From Bombardia bombarda (Eukaryota; Ascomycota; Sordariomycetes; Sordariales; Lasiosphaeriaceae): a DNA stretch of 64,000 nucleotides. The notes beneath the pieces are model-generated. The model was given only the letters and a program-made list of their open reading frames with translations. It made no database searches and had not been told where the DNA came from. The stretch covers positions 5,766,001 through 5,830,000 of the forward strand of contig JAULSR010000002.1 of assembly GCA_030512295.1 (NCBI GenBank), read 5' to 3'. Position 1 is the stretch's first letter, and the number at the start of each line of letters is the position of its first letter. Made by a program: the position numbers and the translations under genes. Positions 36,001 to 48,700 of the stretch are shown here, one piece after another.

Positions 36001-39000
36001 CGAGTCCCGGCTGGCCAAGGCGATCCGCACGCGCAGCGCGGTGCACGAGCTCCTGGGCCACATGGCCGCCGACAGCACCGAGCAGGACACGCGCTGGCGC
36101 CACATGCTGAAGCCAATCGAGATGCCCTGGCTGCTGGGCCACAAGCTGCAGGACCAGATCGTGTTCCCCGCGGCCGGCTACGTGGCCACGGCGCTGGAGG
36201 CGGCCATGGCGCTGTGCAAGCAGAGAGGCGTCGAGCCTTCGCTGATTGAGCTGGTCGATATCGGGTTCGGCCGCGCGCTGGTGTTTGAGCAGGACGGGTC
36301 GACTGTCGAGGTTGTCGTGTCCTTGGCGGATGTTGTTTACTTTGGTAATGAGTCGATCGAGGCGAATTTCAGGTACCATGCCGCGGAGGGCAAAGGGGAG
36401 GGCGCGCTGACGCTGCTGTCGAGCAGCCGGGTGCTGATCACCCTCGGGGAGCCGCTTCCCGATACACTCCCCGCCAGAGGTCCCAAGCCGCCGAACCTCG
36501 CCAAGGTCCGCGCGGCCGATTTCTATTCCCAGTCCAAGGAGCTGGACTACCAGTGGGCCGGCCCGTTTGTCGGTCTGGAATCGCTGGAGCGAAAGCTGGG
36601 TGCTGCGTCTGGGTTCCTCAACACCAACCACGAGGAGACAAAGACGTCAGACCTGCTGCTCCACCCCTGCCTGCTCGATATGGCCTTCCAGGGCGTCCTG
36701 CTGGCGTATTCATACCCGGGCGACGGCCAGCTCTGGACCATCCACGTCCCCTCGGCGATCCAGCGTCTCAGCGTCAACCCGTCCTTGTGCACGCAGCAGG
36801 AGGTGACGAAAAGGGGCGAGCTGCTGCCGTTCGAGGCTTCGCACCACCCGGACACGGAGAGAATGCTGGGCAACATCGATGTTTACCCTGCTGGTGGTGT
36901 GGATAATGCCATGATCCAGATTGACGGGCTCTGCTGCGTTCCTCTTTCGCGTGCTGGTCCGCAGGATGACAAGGAGGCGTTTGCGACGATGGTTTGGGAT
37001 GTCGCGCAGCCGGATGCGCAGCTTGCTCTGGCTGCTGCTGCTTCCTCTGAATCTTTCACGTCCAGGCCGGGCCAATACGACGAGCTGGAGCTGGCGGCGC
37101 TTCTTGAGCGTATGGCGGGTTACTATCTGCGCGATATTGAGCGAGACGTCCCGGCGGACCACGCTGCTCGCGCTGAGGGGGGAGCATACACGGGGTTTCT
37201 TCGCTTTGTGTCCCGGGCTATAGCGTCCGCCCGGGAGGGCCATGTGTCGTCGTGGCGGGCTGAGTGGGAGCATGATACGTATGAGGAGATAATTGCTGCG
37301 TGCGAGCGCTTTGATCATGCTGCCGACGTACAGCTCCTCCGCGCAGTTGGCGAGACAATTACAGACACAGTGAAGAGCGACGCCCCGGGAGGAATCGAGC
37401 TAGACGAGACCTTGCTTGCGCAGTTCTACTCAGAGGGGCTCGGACCAAAGCTCTACCACAGCGCGCTGGCTCGAGTGGTGAAGCAACTCACTCACCGATT
37501 CCCTCACCTGGATATACTGGAAATCGGGGCTGGCGCCGGCGGCGCTACCAAGGCCATCTTTGACGAGATTGAGGATTCCTTCTTCTCGTATACTTTTACG
37601 GACGCCTCGACTGGCTCGTTTGAAGCAGCCAAGTCCAAGTCCTGGGCCGGGCCGTACCTGCACAGGATGGTGTTCAAGCCGCTTGATGTCAGCCAGGATC
37701 CTGTTGCCCAGGGGTTTGTAGAGCAGGCGTATGACGTGGTCGTTGTCTCGCTTGCTCTGCATGCCACACCGGCTTCCGCTCTTGAGCAGACGCTGCGGAA
37801 TGCTCGACGCCTGTTGAAGTCTGGGGGTCAGCTCGTCGTGCTGGAATTGTTGCCGACGAGATCTACTGTCTATGGGCTCATCTTTGGTAGCATGTCTCCG
37901 GGCTGGATGTCTGGCATGGAGGATGGTGAAGACCGAGCCCTATCTCCGGCGTTGAACATGGCAGAATGGGACGCCCTGCTCCGCAAGACGGGATTCTCAG
38001 GCTGTGATACCGCCACGGCCACTTCTTCGGTGGAAGAAGAGCATGAAAACAAGCCGCAGAACTTCGTCGTCTTCACCTCACAGGCTACAGATGACAAGAT
38101 CGACTTCCTCCGACAGCCTCTATCAATCGGCTCTTCCGCCCCCGGCACACTCATCCAAGACCTCGTCATCCTCGGCGGCAAGAGCCGCGAAAACACCAGA
38201 CTGACGGACCAAACCAAGAACCTAATCCACCGGACCTGCGGCGGCATCATCAACATCAGAACAGTCCGCTCCCTCCTCGACCTCCCCGCCGCCGGCATAA
38301 CCCCCACCACAGCCGTCCTCAGCCTCATCGACCTCGAGCAAGACCCCATCTTCGCACACATGTCCGACCCGCAGCAGTGGGAGGGCCTGAAGAACATGCT
38401 CGTAACCGCCGGCACGCTGCTCTGGGTGACGCGCGGCCGGCGCGCCGCGAACCCGCACGCGAGCGTCATGGTCGGGCTGATGCGGTCCATCGTGCGCGAG
38501 GTGCCCACCCTGCGGTACCAGTTTGTCGACTTTGAGGACGGCGGTGATGCTATCGACGCGTACACGCTGACCGAGGCGCTGCTGCGGTTCCACGCCGAGC
38601 TGCTGTGGCAGCGGCAGGATGACGGTAGTAATAAGAAGATGCGCATCACGCTCGAGACGGAGCTGGTGCTGGATGGCGCGGGCCGGGCGACGGTGCCGCG
38701 GCTGGTGATTAACAAGGAGATGAATGATGGGTATAACTCGATTCGCAGACCGCTCGCGGGAAGGTTTGATCCGAGGGTGAAGAATGTGGGTGTGGTGGCG
38801 GATGAGGCGGTGCTGGCGGGGTTTAGGTTGGCGAGGGAGCCGGCGGTTGGGTTGGAGGGCGGTGTTGACAAGATGCACGTCACGCACTCGCTTTTGAGTG
38901 CTGTGAGGGTGGCTGAGTTTGGGTATATGTTTGCTCTGCTGGGGAGGGATGCGGCGTCGGGGAAGCAGCTGGTGACGTTGTCGAGCAAGCAATCGTCGAT

Positions 39001-42000
39001 TGTTCGCCCGGTGGAGGAGCTTTCGGTTGTGGTCGAGGCGGCTCCCCCTGGGTCCGAGGCGAGGCTTTTGTCACTGGTTGTCTTGAACCTTTTGGCTGCT
39101 GCTGCCCTGAGAGGTCTGTCTTCTGGGGATGTTGTCCTGGTGCATGAGCCTGAGAGCGGGTTTGCTGAAATACTGGAGAGTGAGGCGCAACGGGTTGGAG
39201 TACGTGTGTTCTTCATCACTGCAACCACCAATGCCAGTGCAGGTGGCTCTGGTCCTGGCTGGCTCAAGATTCACCCTTCTGCCCCTGACCGCACGCTCCT
39301 GGGCCTCCTCCCCAGAAGGATCTCCGTCTTTGTCGACTTTGCTTCGTCAACAGAAGGCGAATCTGTGGTGGATCGCATTCGGTCGAAACTTCCAGCCCAC
39401 TGCCGGAGGGACAGTCTTGAGACATTGTTTGCGCCCGAGGCCTGGTCCCCCTCTGGCACCGGCGTCAATGAGATATATGGACGCCTGCAAGATGCTGTGT
39501 CTCGAGCTTCTCGCACTTTGGAAGAGTCTGGCGATGTGGTGTCTGGTATATTGCCAACTATTCTACCAGATACGCTCGCCGAAGTCAGCGACAAGCCCGC
39601 CCCCTACTCGATCGTCGACTGGGCCGGAAGCTCAGTTGTTTCCGCGCTGATCAAACCAACTGACAGGCAGATGGCCTTCTCAGACGAGAGGACGTACTGG
39701 CTTGCTGGTCTCAGCGGCGGTCTTGGACTCGCCCTCTGCGAGTGGATGCTCCGGCACGGGGCCAAATACTTTGTCATCTCGAGCCGAAGGCCCAAGATTG
39801 ACGAATCCTGGCTGGAGCAAATGCGTGAGCTAGGAGCCGTGGTCAAAGTCTCGTCGTGCGATATCACCGTCAGAGAAGCAGTGGTGGCCCTCCATGCCGA
39901 GATCTGCGCCACCATGCCGCCGATTGCTGGTGTCACGCAGGGTGCCATGGTCCTGGAGGACACGGCAATCCAGGAGATGAGTCTCGACAAGCTGCTGAGG
40001 GGAACCAAGCCCAAGATCGAGGGCAGCGTCTACCTCGACGAGCTCTTCCAGCAAAACACGCTCGATTTCTTTATCTTCTTCTCCTCAGTCGTCTCCATCA
40101 TCGGCCGGCCCGGACAGGCCAACTACTCCGCAGCCAACATGTTCATGGCCAGTCTGGCAGAGCAGCGGCGGCAAAAGGGGCTGGCGGCTTCCGTCATCCA
40201 CATCGGCGCCATTTACGGCGTCGGCCTTGGCGTCCAGCAGGAGAAGATCATCTTCTCCAAGGCCGGACTGCGGTCGTCAGCCCTGGTCCCCGTCTCGGAG
40301 CGCGACTTTTACCAGCTCTTCGCCGAGGCCGTAGTTGCCGGTCGGCCTGCTGGGGCGCGTCTGAACGGCAGCGTCGAGGTGCTCGAGGGCATCCGCCGAA
40401 TCGGCTGGGACGAGCAGGACCGGCCCGACTGGGAGGCCGACCCGCTCATGAGCCACTTCATCCGCAACCCCGAGGAGGCCCTCGCGACGGGCGCGGCTGA
40501 TAGTAATGCGTCCAAGGTGCCGCTGAAGACGCAGCTCGCGCAGGCCAGGAGCAGAGGTGAGGTGTATAACGTCATTCTCGAGGCGTTTCTGCCCAAGCTC
40601 TGCAGTATTTTCCAGCTGGACCCGGCAAAGTTTGCGAATGGTGCTGCTGGCTTGGTTGGGATGCGGCTTGACGAGATGGGTATAGATTCGCTCCTGGCTA
40701 TTGAGATTAGGGGGTGGTTCACCAAGACGATTGAGGTGAATATCCCGGTCTTGAAGATTCTGAGTGGTGTGCCCATTGGTGACTTGATCACGATGGCTGC
40801 TGAGACGATTCCGGAGAGGTTGGTGCCTAACTTGGATGTTGGTGGGGGTGGTGGTGTGAAGGAGGTAGGGACGGGAGATGTGGCGACAGCTTCAGCTACA
40901 ACTACAGCTTCAACTGTGGCTGTAAGCATTGCCGAGTTGCCTGCTTCACAGGAGGAGGAGGAGGAGGAGGAGGAGGAGGAGGAGGAGCCTGCGGAGTCAG
41001 AGACCGATGGTAGTCTGATGATGGCTGATCAAAGTGACCTGAACAAGGTCTCGTCATCTTCTGGGGCATCGGACGTGGACACGGTCGACAGCTCGGAATC
41101 ATCCTTTGTGGTGATCAAGGCACCGGAACCTGATGTTCAAAAGATGGTCAGATTGTCGTTCAGCCAAGAGATGTTCTGGTTCGTCTGGGCCTTCTTGAAA
41201 GACAAGACGAGCCTCAACCACACTGCATGGGCTCGCATCACTGGCAAACTGCAGGTCTCAGAGTTTCAGCGGGCCATGCTTGCTATGGGCCAGCAACACG
41301 AGGCTTTCAGGACGTGCATTATCGAGAAGGACGGCAAGCCAATGCAGGGAATCATGGAGACCAGCCCTCTGCGCCTCGAACTTGGCCAGATACATAGTGA
41401 AGAGGAGGTGCACAAAGCCGTGAAGTTGCTTCAGGATCATCACGTTTACGACGTGGCACGGGGTCAAACCATCCGCACAATGCTGCTTTCACGGTCTCCG
41501 GAGGAACACTACTTTGTCGCCGGCCTGCATCCTCTGATTGCGGATGGCGTGTCTTTCCAGAACATACTAAAGTCGGTTGCGCAGCTCTACGTCAATCCCA
41601 ACTTCTACCGCACGGTGAGGAACCGCCGCCAGTTTGCAGACTATTCCGAGAAACAGCACGCCAACTTTGCCACTGGGAAGTTCGAAGGCGAGCTGAAGTA
41701 CTGGAAGACCGAGTTCGCCACGCTTCCGCCGCCGCTGCCCATTTTGACCGTCTCCAAGGCGACCTCGCGGCCCGCCCTCACTGGTTACGAGAACGTACGA
41801 ACCAGCTTCAAGGTCAGCGCGGAGACGAAGCGGCAGATCCAGGCCGTGTGTCGACGATACAGGGCCACTCCGTTCCACTTCTATCTTGCCGCGTTCCGTG
41901 CCCTGCTGCTGCGATATGCGCCCCCGGCTGCTGATGGCGATATTGTGGAGGGTGAGGATGTTGCTATTGGCATTGGCGATGCGAATCGGACAGAGGACGA

Positions 42001-44540
42001 GATGATGGATGTCATTGGGCCCTTTGTCAACCTGCTTCCTGTGCGCCTGAGGACGAAGAAGAGTTCGAGGTTTACGAGTTTGTTGCAGGATACGAGGGAC
42101 AAGGCGTATGCGGCGCTGGCGCACTCGAAGGTGCCGTTTCAGGTGTTGCTGAATGAGTAGGTTCATCCCTACCTATCCAAACTGTGATGGTGATTGCTAA
42201 CTGATCTTAGGTTGGACGTGTCCCGCTCGGCATCGTACACGTCTCTGTTCCAATGCTTTGTCAACTACCGCCAGGGCCTGCGCGAGACGACGCGCTTCGG
42301 CCCCAACGGCGACCTGGCGCTCCATTCCGTCGAGATTGGCATCTCCAAAATGGCGTACGACGTCACCCTCGAGATGGTGGACTATGCCGATGGAGAGTGC
42401 TTGCAGACGCTCGTGGTCCGCGAGGAGCTCTACGGCCAGGCAGAGGCAGAGGGCCTGGCCAAGAGCTATGAGCGCCTGCTCAAAGCGTTTGTATCAAACC
42501 CTATGGTGACGCTGGACCAGCCCGACTTGTTCGAGCCGGCGGCTATCAAGGAGGTTATGCAGCTCAGTCGAGGTCCATCGTGGACGTCTCAGTGGCCCGA
42601 GACGGTCATCCACAGGATTGATGAGATGGCTCAAGCGCAGCCGAACGCGATTGCGGTGCGATTTGGAGATGTGACTAGGACATATGCTGAGCTGTCAGCA
42701 CATGCAAACTCTATCGCTGCCGCATTGCAGGCAGCTTATGTTGCCGCCGGTTCGCCCGTTGCGGTCTTGCAGGAGCCTGGTCCTGGCTGGATTGCCTCTC
42801 TGATCGGCATCATGCGCGCCGGCGCTGTCTATCTGCCCCTGGACATGGCGCAGCCATGGGCACGGTTGGCTGACATCGTCCAGGACAGCAAGCCGCCTGT
42901 TGTTCTCGTGGATGCTAGGGGTGACAAGAATGTGAGCAGACTCGGAAGACCGGAGATGCAAGTCATACAGGTCTCGAGTGTCCAGCAGCCACCACCATCA
43001 GAACAACCAGCCCCGATCCTAGCTACCGCAGACAGTCCCGCTGCCATCTTGTACACGAGCGGATCATCTGGGACACCAAAGGGCATGGTGCTGAGACACG
43101 AGGGTCTGCGCAACTGGACTGAGCCGACATCTCAGGTCTACAATCTCGGGGAGGAAGAGGTGGTGCTCCAACAGACATCACCGACCTTTGATCTCTCACT
43201 GATCCAGATCTTCACGGCACTGTGCCTTGGTGGCAGTCTGTGTATCGTCTCGCGGGAGCAGCGCGGCGATGCCCAGGCCATCGCCGACATCATCGACAAT
43301 CAAGGCGTCACCTTCACCTGCGCCACCCCGTCCGAGTACGCGACTTGGTTCCACTACGGCAAGCAGGCCTTACACCGCTCCTCGTCGTGGAGAACCGCCT
43401 TCTGCGCAGGCGAGATGGTGCCCGTGTCTCTACTGGGCCAGTTTGCGTCGCTCGACAAGCCCAACTTGAGCTTCTACAACCTCTACGGACCGACTGAGAC
43501 CTCACTCACCGCCACGGCGATGCAAGTCCCTTTGAGCAGCAGCACACCCACCAAGCTCGTCGCAGCCGGACGTCCCTTGCACAACTACTCGGTCTATGTC
43601 CTTGACAGCCACCTCCGGCCCGTCGCGGCCGGCGTCCAGGGCGAGATCTACATCGCCGGCGCCGGCGTCGGACAGGGCTACCTCAACAAACCAGACCTCA
43701 CCGCAGCGCGGTTTGTCAAGAACCCATTCGCCACGCCCGAGGACAAGACAAAGGGCTGGAACACCATGCACCGCACCGGCGATCTTGGCAGATGGCTCGA
43801 GGACGGGACGCTGGCCATCGAGGGCCGCGTGTCGGGTGACACCCAGGTCAAGCTGCGCGGCTTGCGCATCGACCTCGGCGAGGTCGAGAGCGCCATCATG
43901 AGCGTGGCGGGTGGCGATTTGATACGCGAGGTTGTCGTGTCGGTCTGCAGTAGCGGCAACAGCAGCGGTGAAACTGAAAAGCCCCATCAGTTTCTCGTCG
44001 CCCATGTCGTCTTTGACCACGGCGTGGAACACAACCCGGATGTCAGCAAAACTATCCAGTCCAGGCTGGCCACCAAGCTCCCGCAGTACATGTGTCCGAC
44101 TTTCATCGTCCCGGTGGACAGCAACAGCCTGCCCAGGACAACCTCGGGAAAGCTGGATCGCAGAGCCGTTGCTGCTCTGCCGCTGCCAATACTCTCATCT
44201 GAGAGTGGCAGCAATGCCACCACAGAAACCAGTAACAGATCCCATCAAGTCCCCCTGACAGACACCGAGAGACGCCTACTCAGCGTCTGGGAGCGAGTCC
44301 TGGTGGGCGGCTACGAGCAGCGCAACATCACAATCACGCCCGAGACGGATTTCTTCCACGTCGGCGGGTCATCGCTGCTGCTTCTCGGCTTGCGCGCGGG
44401 CATCAGGGACGAGTTTGATCTGGTCGAGATGCCGCCGCTGATTCGGCTGTTTGAGTCGAGCACGCTGGGCGCGATGGCGCGCTGGGTTGGTGCTATCGGG
44501 CAGGGTGGTGGCAGTGGCAGTGTTCAGACTGATGATGATG

Positions 44541-44575
<35 letters not shown>

Positions 44576-45742
44576 GTGAGGGATGCTATTGACTGGGACG
44601 AGGAGACGGCGGTGCCTGCTGCGTTGGCGGACTTGCTGGATTCTTCGAAGAATGATGCTGCTTCTTCTGCGGGGAAGAAGTCCCCCAGGGTTGTTGTCCT
44701 CACGGGCGCGACGGGCCAGCTGGGCAGGGCGGTGCTGGATGCTTTGGTCAGTGACGCTTCTGTGGGGCATGTGCATTGCATCGGGGTGCGGAATGCAAAG
44801 AGCAGAAGCATAGGAAACTCAGAGAAGACAACAAAAGTGACGCTGCACGAAGGAGACCTAGTCTCGCCACGGCTTGGCCTGACAGAGGAGGAGGCCAGGT
44901 CGGTCTTTGGCGCGGCCGATGTCATTGTCCATAACGGCGCCGACATGTCGTATCTCAAGACGTATGCCTCGCTGCGGGCGGCGAACCTGCAATCAACAAA
45001 GGAGTTGGTCGAGATGGCCGCGAGGTATGGTAGCAGACCGGCGTTTCATTATGTCAGCACGGTGTCTGTAGGGAATGTCGTTGTTGCGGCTGCAAAGGAG
45101 GAGGAGGAGGAGGAGTTTGTGTTTGGCCCCGTCTCGGTGGCTGCTCACAAGCCGCCGTCGCCGTCTGACATGTCAGCGTTGGACATTGCCAGGACCGCGC
45201 ATGGTTATGTGGCGACCAAGTGGGCGAGTGAGGTCTTTTTGGAGAGGCTGTGTGAGCGGTATCCGGGGTGGGATGTGACGGTCCATCGGCCGAGTCTGAT
45301 TGCGCGGGAGCAGCAGCAGGGTGCTGATGCAGGGGGTTTAGAGTTTGTGGATAATCTCCGGCGGTATTCGACGTTGATGCGTGCTGTGCCGATTATTGGG
45401 GATAGAGGGGGCGTGAGTGTGAGGGGGGCTTTTGATGTGGTGCCGCTGGAGGAGGTGGTGAGGGGGGTTATGGAGGCGTTGGTGGTGAAGGGTGGTGATG
45501 GTGGTGATGTGCGGTTTATACATCATATTGGGGGCGTGGAACTCCCGTTGGGTGACTTGAGGGGGTGGGTGGTGGACCAGGAGGAGCAGGGTGATAGTGG
45601 CAGTGATATTCAAGAGATCGATGCTGCCGAGTGGATGCGCAGAGCGGGCGAGCTCGGCATGCACCCGACTATGGTGGCGATGCTTGAGGAGCTGGCTGGT
45701 GCGAAGACGGGACGGGTGACGTTTCCGAGGTTGAGGAGGTGA
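33041..45742 (+). CDS. Highly reducing PKS-NRPS hybrid synthase, KS-AT-DH-MT-ER0-KR-ACP-C-A-T-R
   Basis: Builds a reduced, C-methylated polyketide and joins it to an amino acid. Exons 33041-33903, 33960-34400, 34492-42156, 42211-45742: 4166 aa. KS: Cys183 (DTACSSS), His322, His369. AT: Ser651 (GHSSGE). DH: His985 (HKLQDQIVFP) and Asp1164. MT: EIGAGAGG at 1445. ER0 (around 1981) lacks the NADPH glycines. KR: GLSGGLG at 2174 and Tyr2313. ACP: Ser2501 (GIDSLL), then a 12-Glu linker. C domain: motif 3 reads HPLIADG (2781-2787) instead of HHxxxDG; the other C motifs look normal (QQHEAFRT, IGPFVNLLPVR). A domain: YTSGSSGTPKG, NLYGPTE (3413), Lys3637. T: Ser3711 (GGSSL). R: GATGQLG (3822) and Tyr3989/Lys3993. 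The ATG at 33041 (GCCATGGCT) is chosen because it directly precedes the KS. All three introns are small and frame-consistent. Confidence 0.95.
40952..40987. repeat. GAG microsatellite in PKS-NRPS linker
   Basis: Twelve GAG codons encode a poly-Glu run in the linker between ACP and condensation domain. Confidence 0.85.
44531..44575. repeat. GAT/GCT microsatellite in PKS-NRPS linker
   Basis: Four GAT codons then about ten GCT codons encode an Asp-Ala run in the linker between the T and R domains. Confidence 0.85.
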
Positions 45743-48700
45743 TGGGTCTGGGGTTGTGATTGTGTTGGGTGTCTTGGAGGATTGTATATATGATGATATG
45801 TAGTGTTTTTGTTCTTAAAGGGGTTTGTTTACTTTGTATTGCGGAGTTGGTTTAGGCTAGGTTCTGGTTTATTTTGGGTGTGCTTTTCTGCTGGGTTGTA
45901 TTCAGTGGTAAATGATTTTATACTACGTACGGCAATTGATAAGAAACGTTTTATTGGATTTATGGAAGTTGGTTACCGAGCTGTTTGGTTATGTCTTGAG
46001 ATCTTTCTGGTGTGTTTGTCTGTTAGGGGTCTCATCTCCTTGTACGTACTATCTGGTTCTCAATATCATGTTCATACACATTTGTGTACTACTGCTAAAA
46101 TGCATGCAACTCATATTCGATTCTCGACACGGTAGTTCGAGAGGTACAAACGGAAGTACATGATTGCAGAAAAGCAGGGGGGACGAAGAATCGCGACAAT
46201 TTCCGTAATAGGTCCCAAGTCCGCTGCTGCATCTGCGGGGAACGGCGACCTACATTACACTACACTAGCGAGACTAGGCAGTTTTAGGGGTTCCTTTCGG
46301 ACACACAAACTAACGCCGGATCTCTTGAGCAGATGCAGTAAAAATCCTGGAGATCGACACTGCGGCTTGGCACCCTGAGGGGTTGTGTTTAAGATATCCA
46401 TAGGCGGATCATGAGTCTTCCAGGTAGCGTACATCTTCTCTTTTTGTTCGTGTCGGAAATGATGACAGGGGGGCATGGCCGGATCTGCGATACATATCGC
46501 TGCGGGGAAGGAATGTGGAAGAAATATAGGGGATATTTCCTGCGGGCTTACTGTGTACACAGTATTCTGCATGGATGCACGTGTAGAGGCTGACATGTGC
46601 AGATATATTGAAATGCAGGTTTCAGGTTTCATTTTTTCCTTTACTTTCTTCCCAATCCGTATTCATGGTTATTATTCGTTTCTTTATGCTATTTCCCCCC
46701 AACCTCCCTGATTTCCCATCTTCCCTGCGCGCGCATCTTCAACAAGATCTAGGCGGTCAGACATTCCATCAATGATCGTGGGAGCGCATCCATCACGCCC
46801 CATGTCAAGTTGAGGACCTGGGCTCGCCGGGATGTTCATGTAACTGACTGTTTTATGTATGTGCATGTAAATACCAACATATCGCGGCCGGGATCGTCCA
46901 CTAGGAATAAGCCTTCGTTCCTGCATGCGACAGGTCAGGCACGCTTCTCAGTTATCGGGGGTGTCCCGGACACTGTTTACATGTCGTTGTAATAACTGAT
47001 CCATGGTACGAAGTACGCATGTAGACGTGTGTGGTAAGTGGATCCTCCAAGTTCCCTGTATCATCTCCAAAGAACTCCAATGCTGAATGTCCACGTATGA
47101 TTCATCTCCCCTCGTTTCCTACTGGGATAGGGATTGGAAGGATTTGAGGAGGTAAGTAGACTGGTACCTACATATTGCAGACTATATAGACTCATGCACG
47201 TACAGCACTAGCTGAACCTGGCACCAAGACTAATACTCCGTACATATAGCAGACTTGGTAACGAGAAAAGCAAAGAAATAAATTCTCGCCCCCCAACATA
47301 AATTGTCAACCAACTGGAGATGTCTCAGGCATTGTGGTGGTTGCACAAGCGACGCGGGACAGTGACCACCGACCAGGGGACAGGTTGGCGAGGGCGGGGC
47401 TTTGGGTGTGAACAATGATGGCATGATCCCTGAAACCCTTGACAGCCAGGGGAAATTCTGAAACGCCGAGCACAAAGGTGTCACCGCGTCACAGTGTCGT
47501 CCTTCTCGGGCATTTTCTCAGGCCATGGTAAGCTGAAGATGGAAGGCAGCAGCAAACCCTTCTGAAAATGATATTGCACATGGTGCGTATGTTCAGAACA
47601 GTTTTGTAATTAGTACTAACCCAAGCACTCCTTCAGAGGCGGTTCTCGTCACCAGGGACATGCAGTACCTGACAGTATTGAGGATCGTCGCCAAGGGTGG
47701 TTATCATACGGATAATGGGTATCTCAGCCTGATTCTCGTCAACTAATGAGGAGAGAGAGGCCTGTTTTATACATGAAACATAACACAGAGAGCTTGGTGG
47801 TTGCAGACCCAAAGACTGGGCCACCTATCAGAAAGAGAAGATGCCCACGAAAAAAGGCTGACTATATATCACTGTGACTCAATGCGATGATGGAATTTGG
47901 GAGAGAAGCCACAAGAACGAAGAACATACCTGGTAAGAAAAAACTTGAAGCACACCGCCACTGGGCTGCTCAACCACTGGGCCCCGTGTGCCGTCGTGCC
48001 CCCTTGTGCCTCAACCAATGTGGAGAATGGCAGCCATGAGTCCATGGTTACCGACGCCTCCAGAAACTGAGGATCCGGATTATAATCACATGTGTTGGGG
48101 GTGATGAGTTCCTATATCCCGAACGCACGCAGTGGTACTGTGTTCTGGCGGACAGGAGTCATCTGAATACCTACCTATATTAGTAAAACTGGCCTCAGTA
48201 TCTGAGGATTGTTGCACACCACCATCACCGATACAACTGCTGGCCAACCCGCCGGAGAGGGAGACCGAGTTCGCCACGTCCATCGTATCATAAGCTGGGA
48301 CGACGGCATAGGCCGTGATGTTTTCCCGTTTGACAATTCGTGGCTGGCTTGGAGGAGCGAATGGGAAATTTGCACGCCTTGGCTTCGGCCCAGGAATGGA
48401 AACAAGGAATGGAAACAAGGAATGGAAACAAGGAATGGAAACCAGGAACGGAAACCCGGGCGCCCTCGCCGTCCACGTCCACGTCCACGTCCCTATCCAG
48501 ACTTCATGGCGACTGTCGACACCTGTGAGGCAAAGAGGTTGCTCAGCCCTGATGTAGCGGACCTACGATGAATAAAGCATGTTTGCTATCTCGGGCAGTT
48601 CTTGTCGAGCCTGTGTTTTATGTGAGCCAAGTGTCGACTCCAGAAGGCAGGAACACCCGCTAGGCTCGCTGCACTACACACCGCACTAACTGCAGTCTGC

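Noticed and set aside
37870..39267. 465-codon frame on - opposite the PKS-NRPS
   Set aside because: Antisense to the MT/ER0 region, Ser/Arg/Pro-rich translation with no motif; explained by codon bias of the real gene.
47600..48340. Possible multi-exon gene on -
   Set aside because: Good donor and acceptor signals exist, but the pieces could not be joined into one frame and no family is recognised; the left end falls in a 13-bp repeat.
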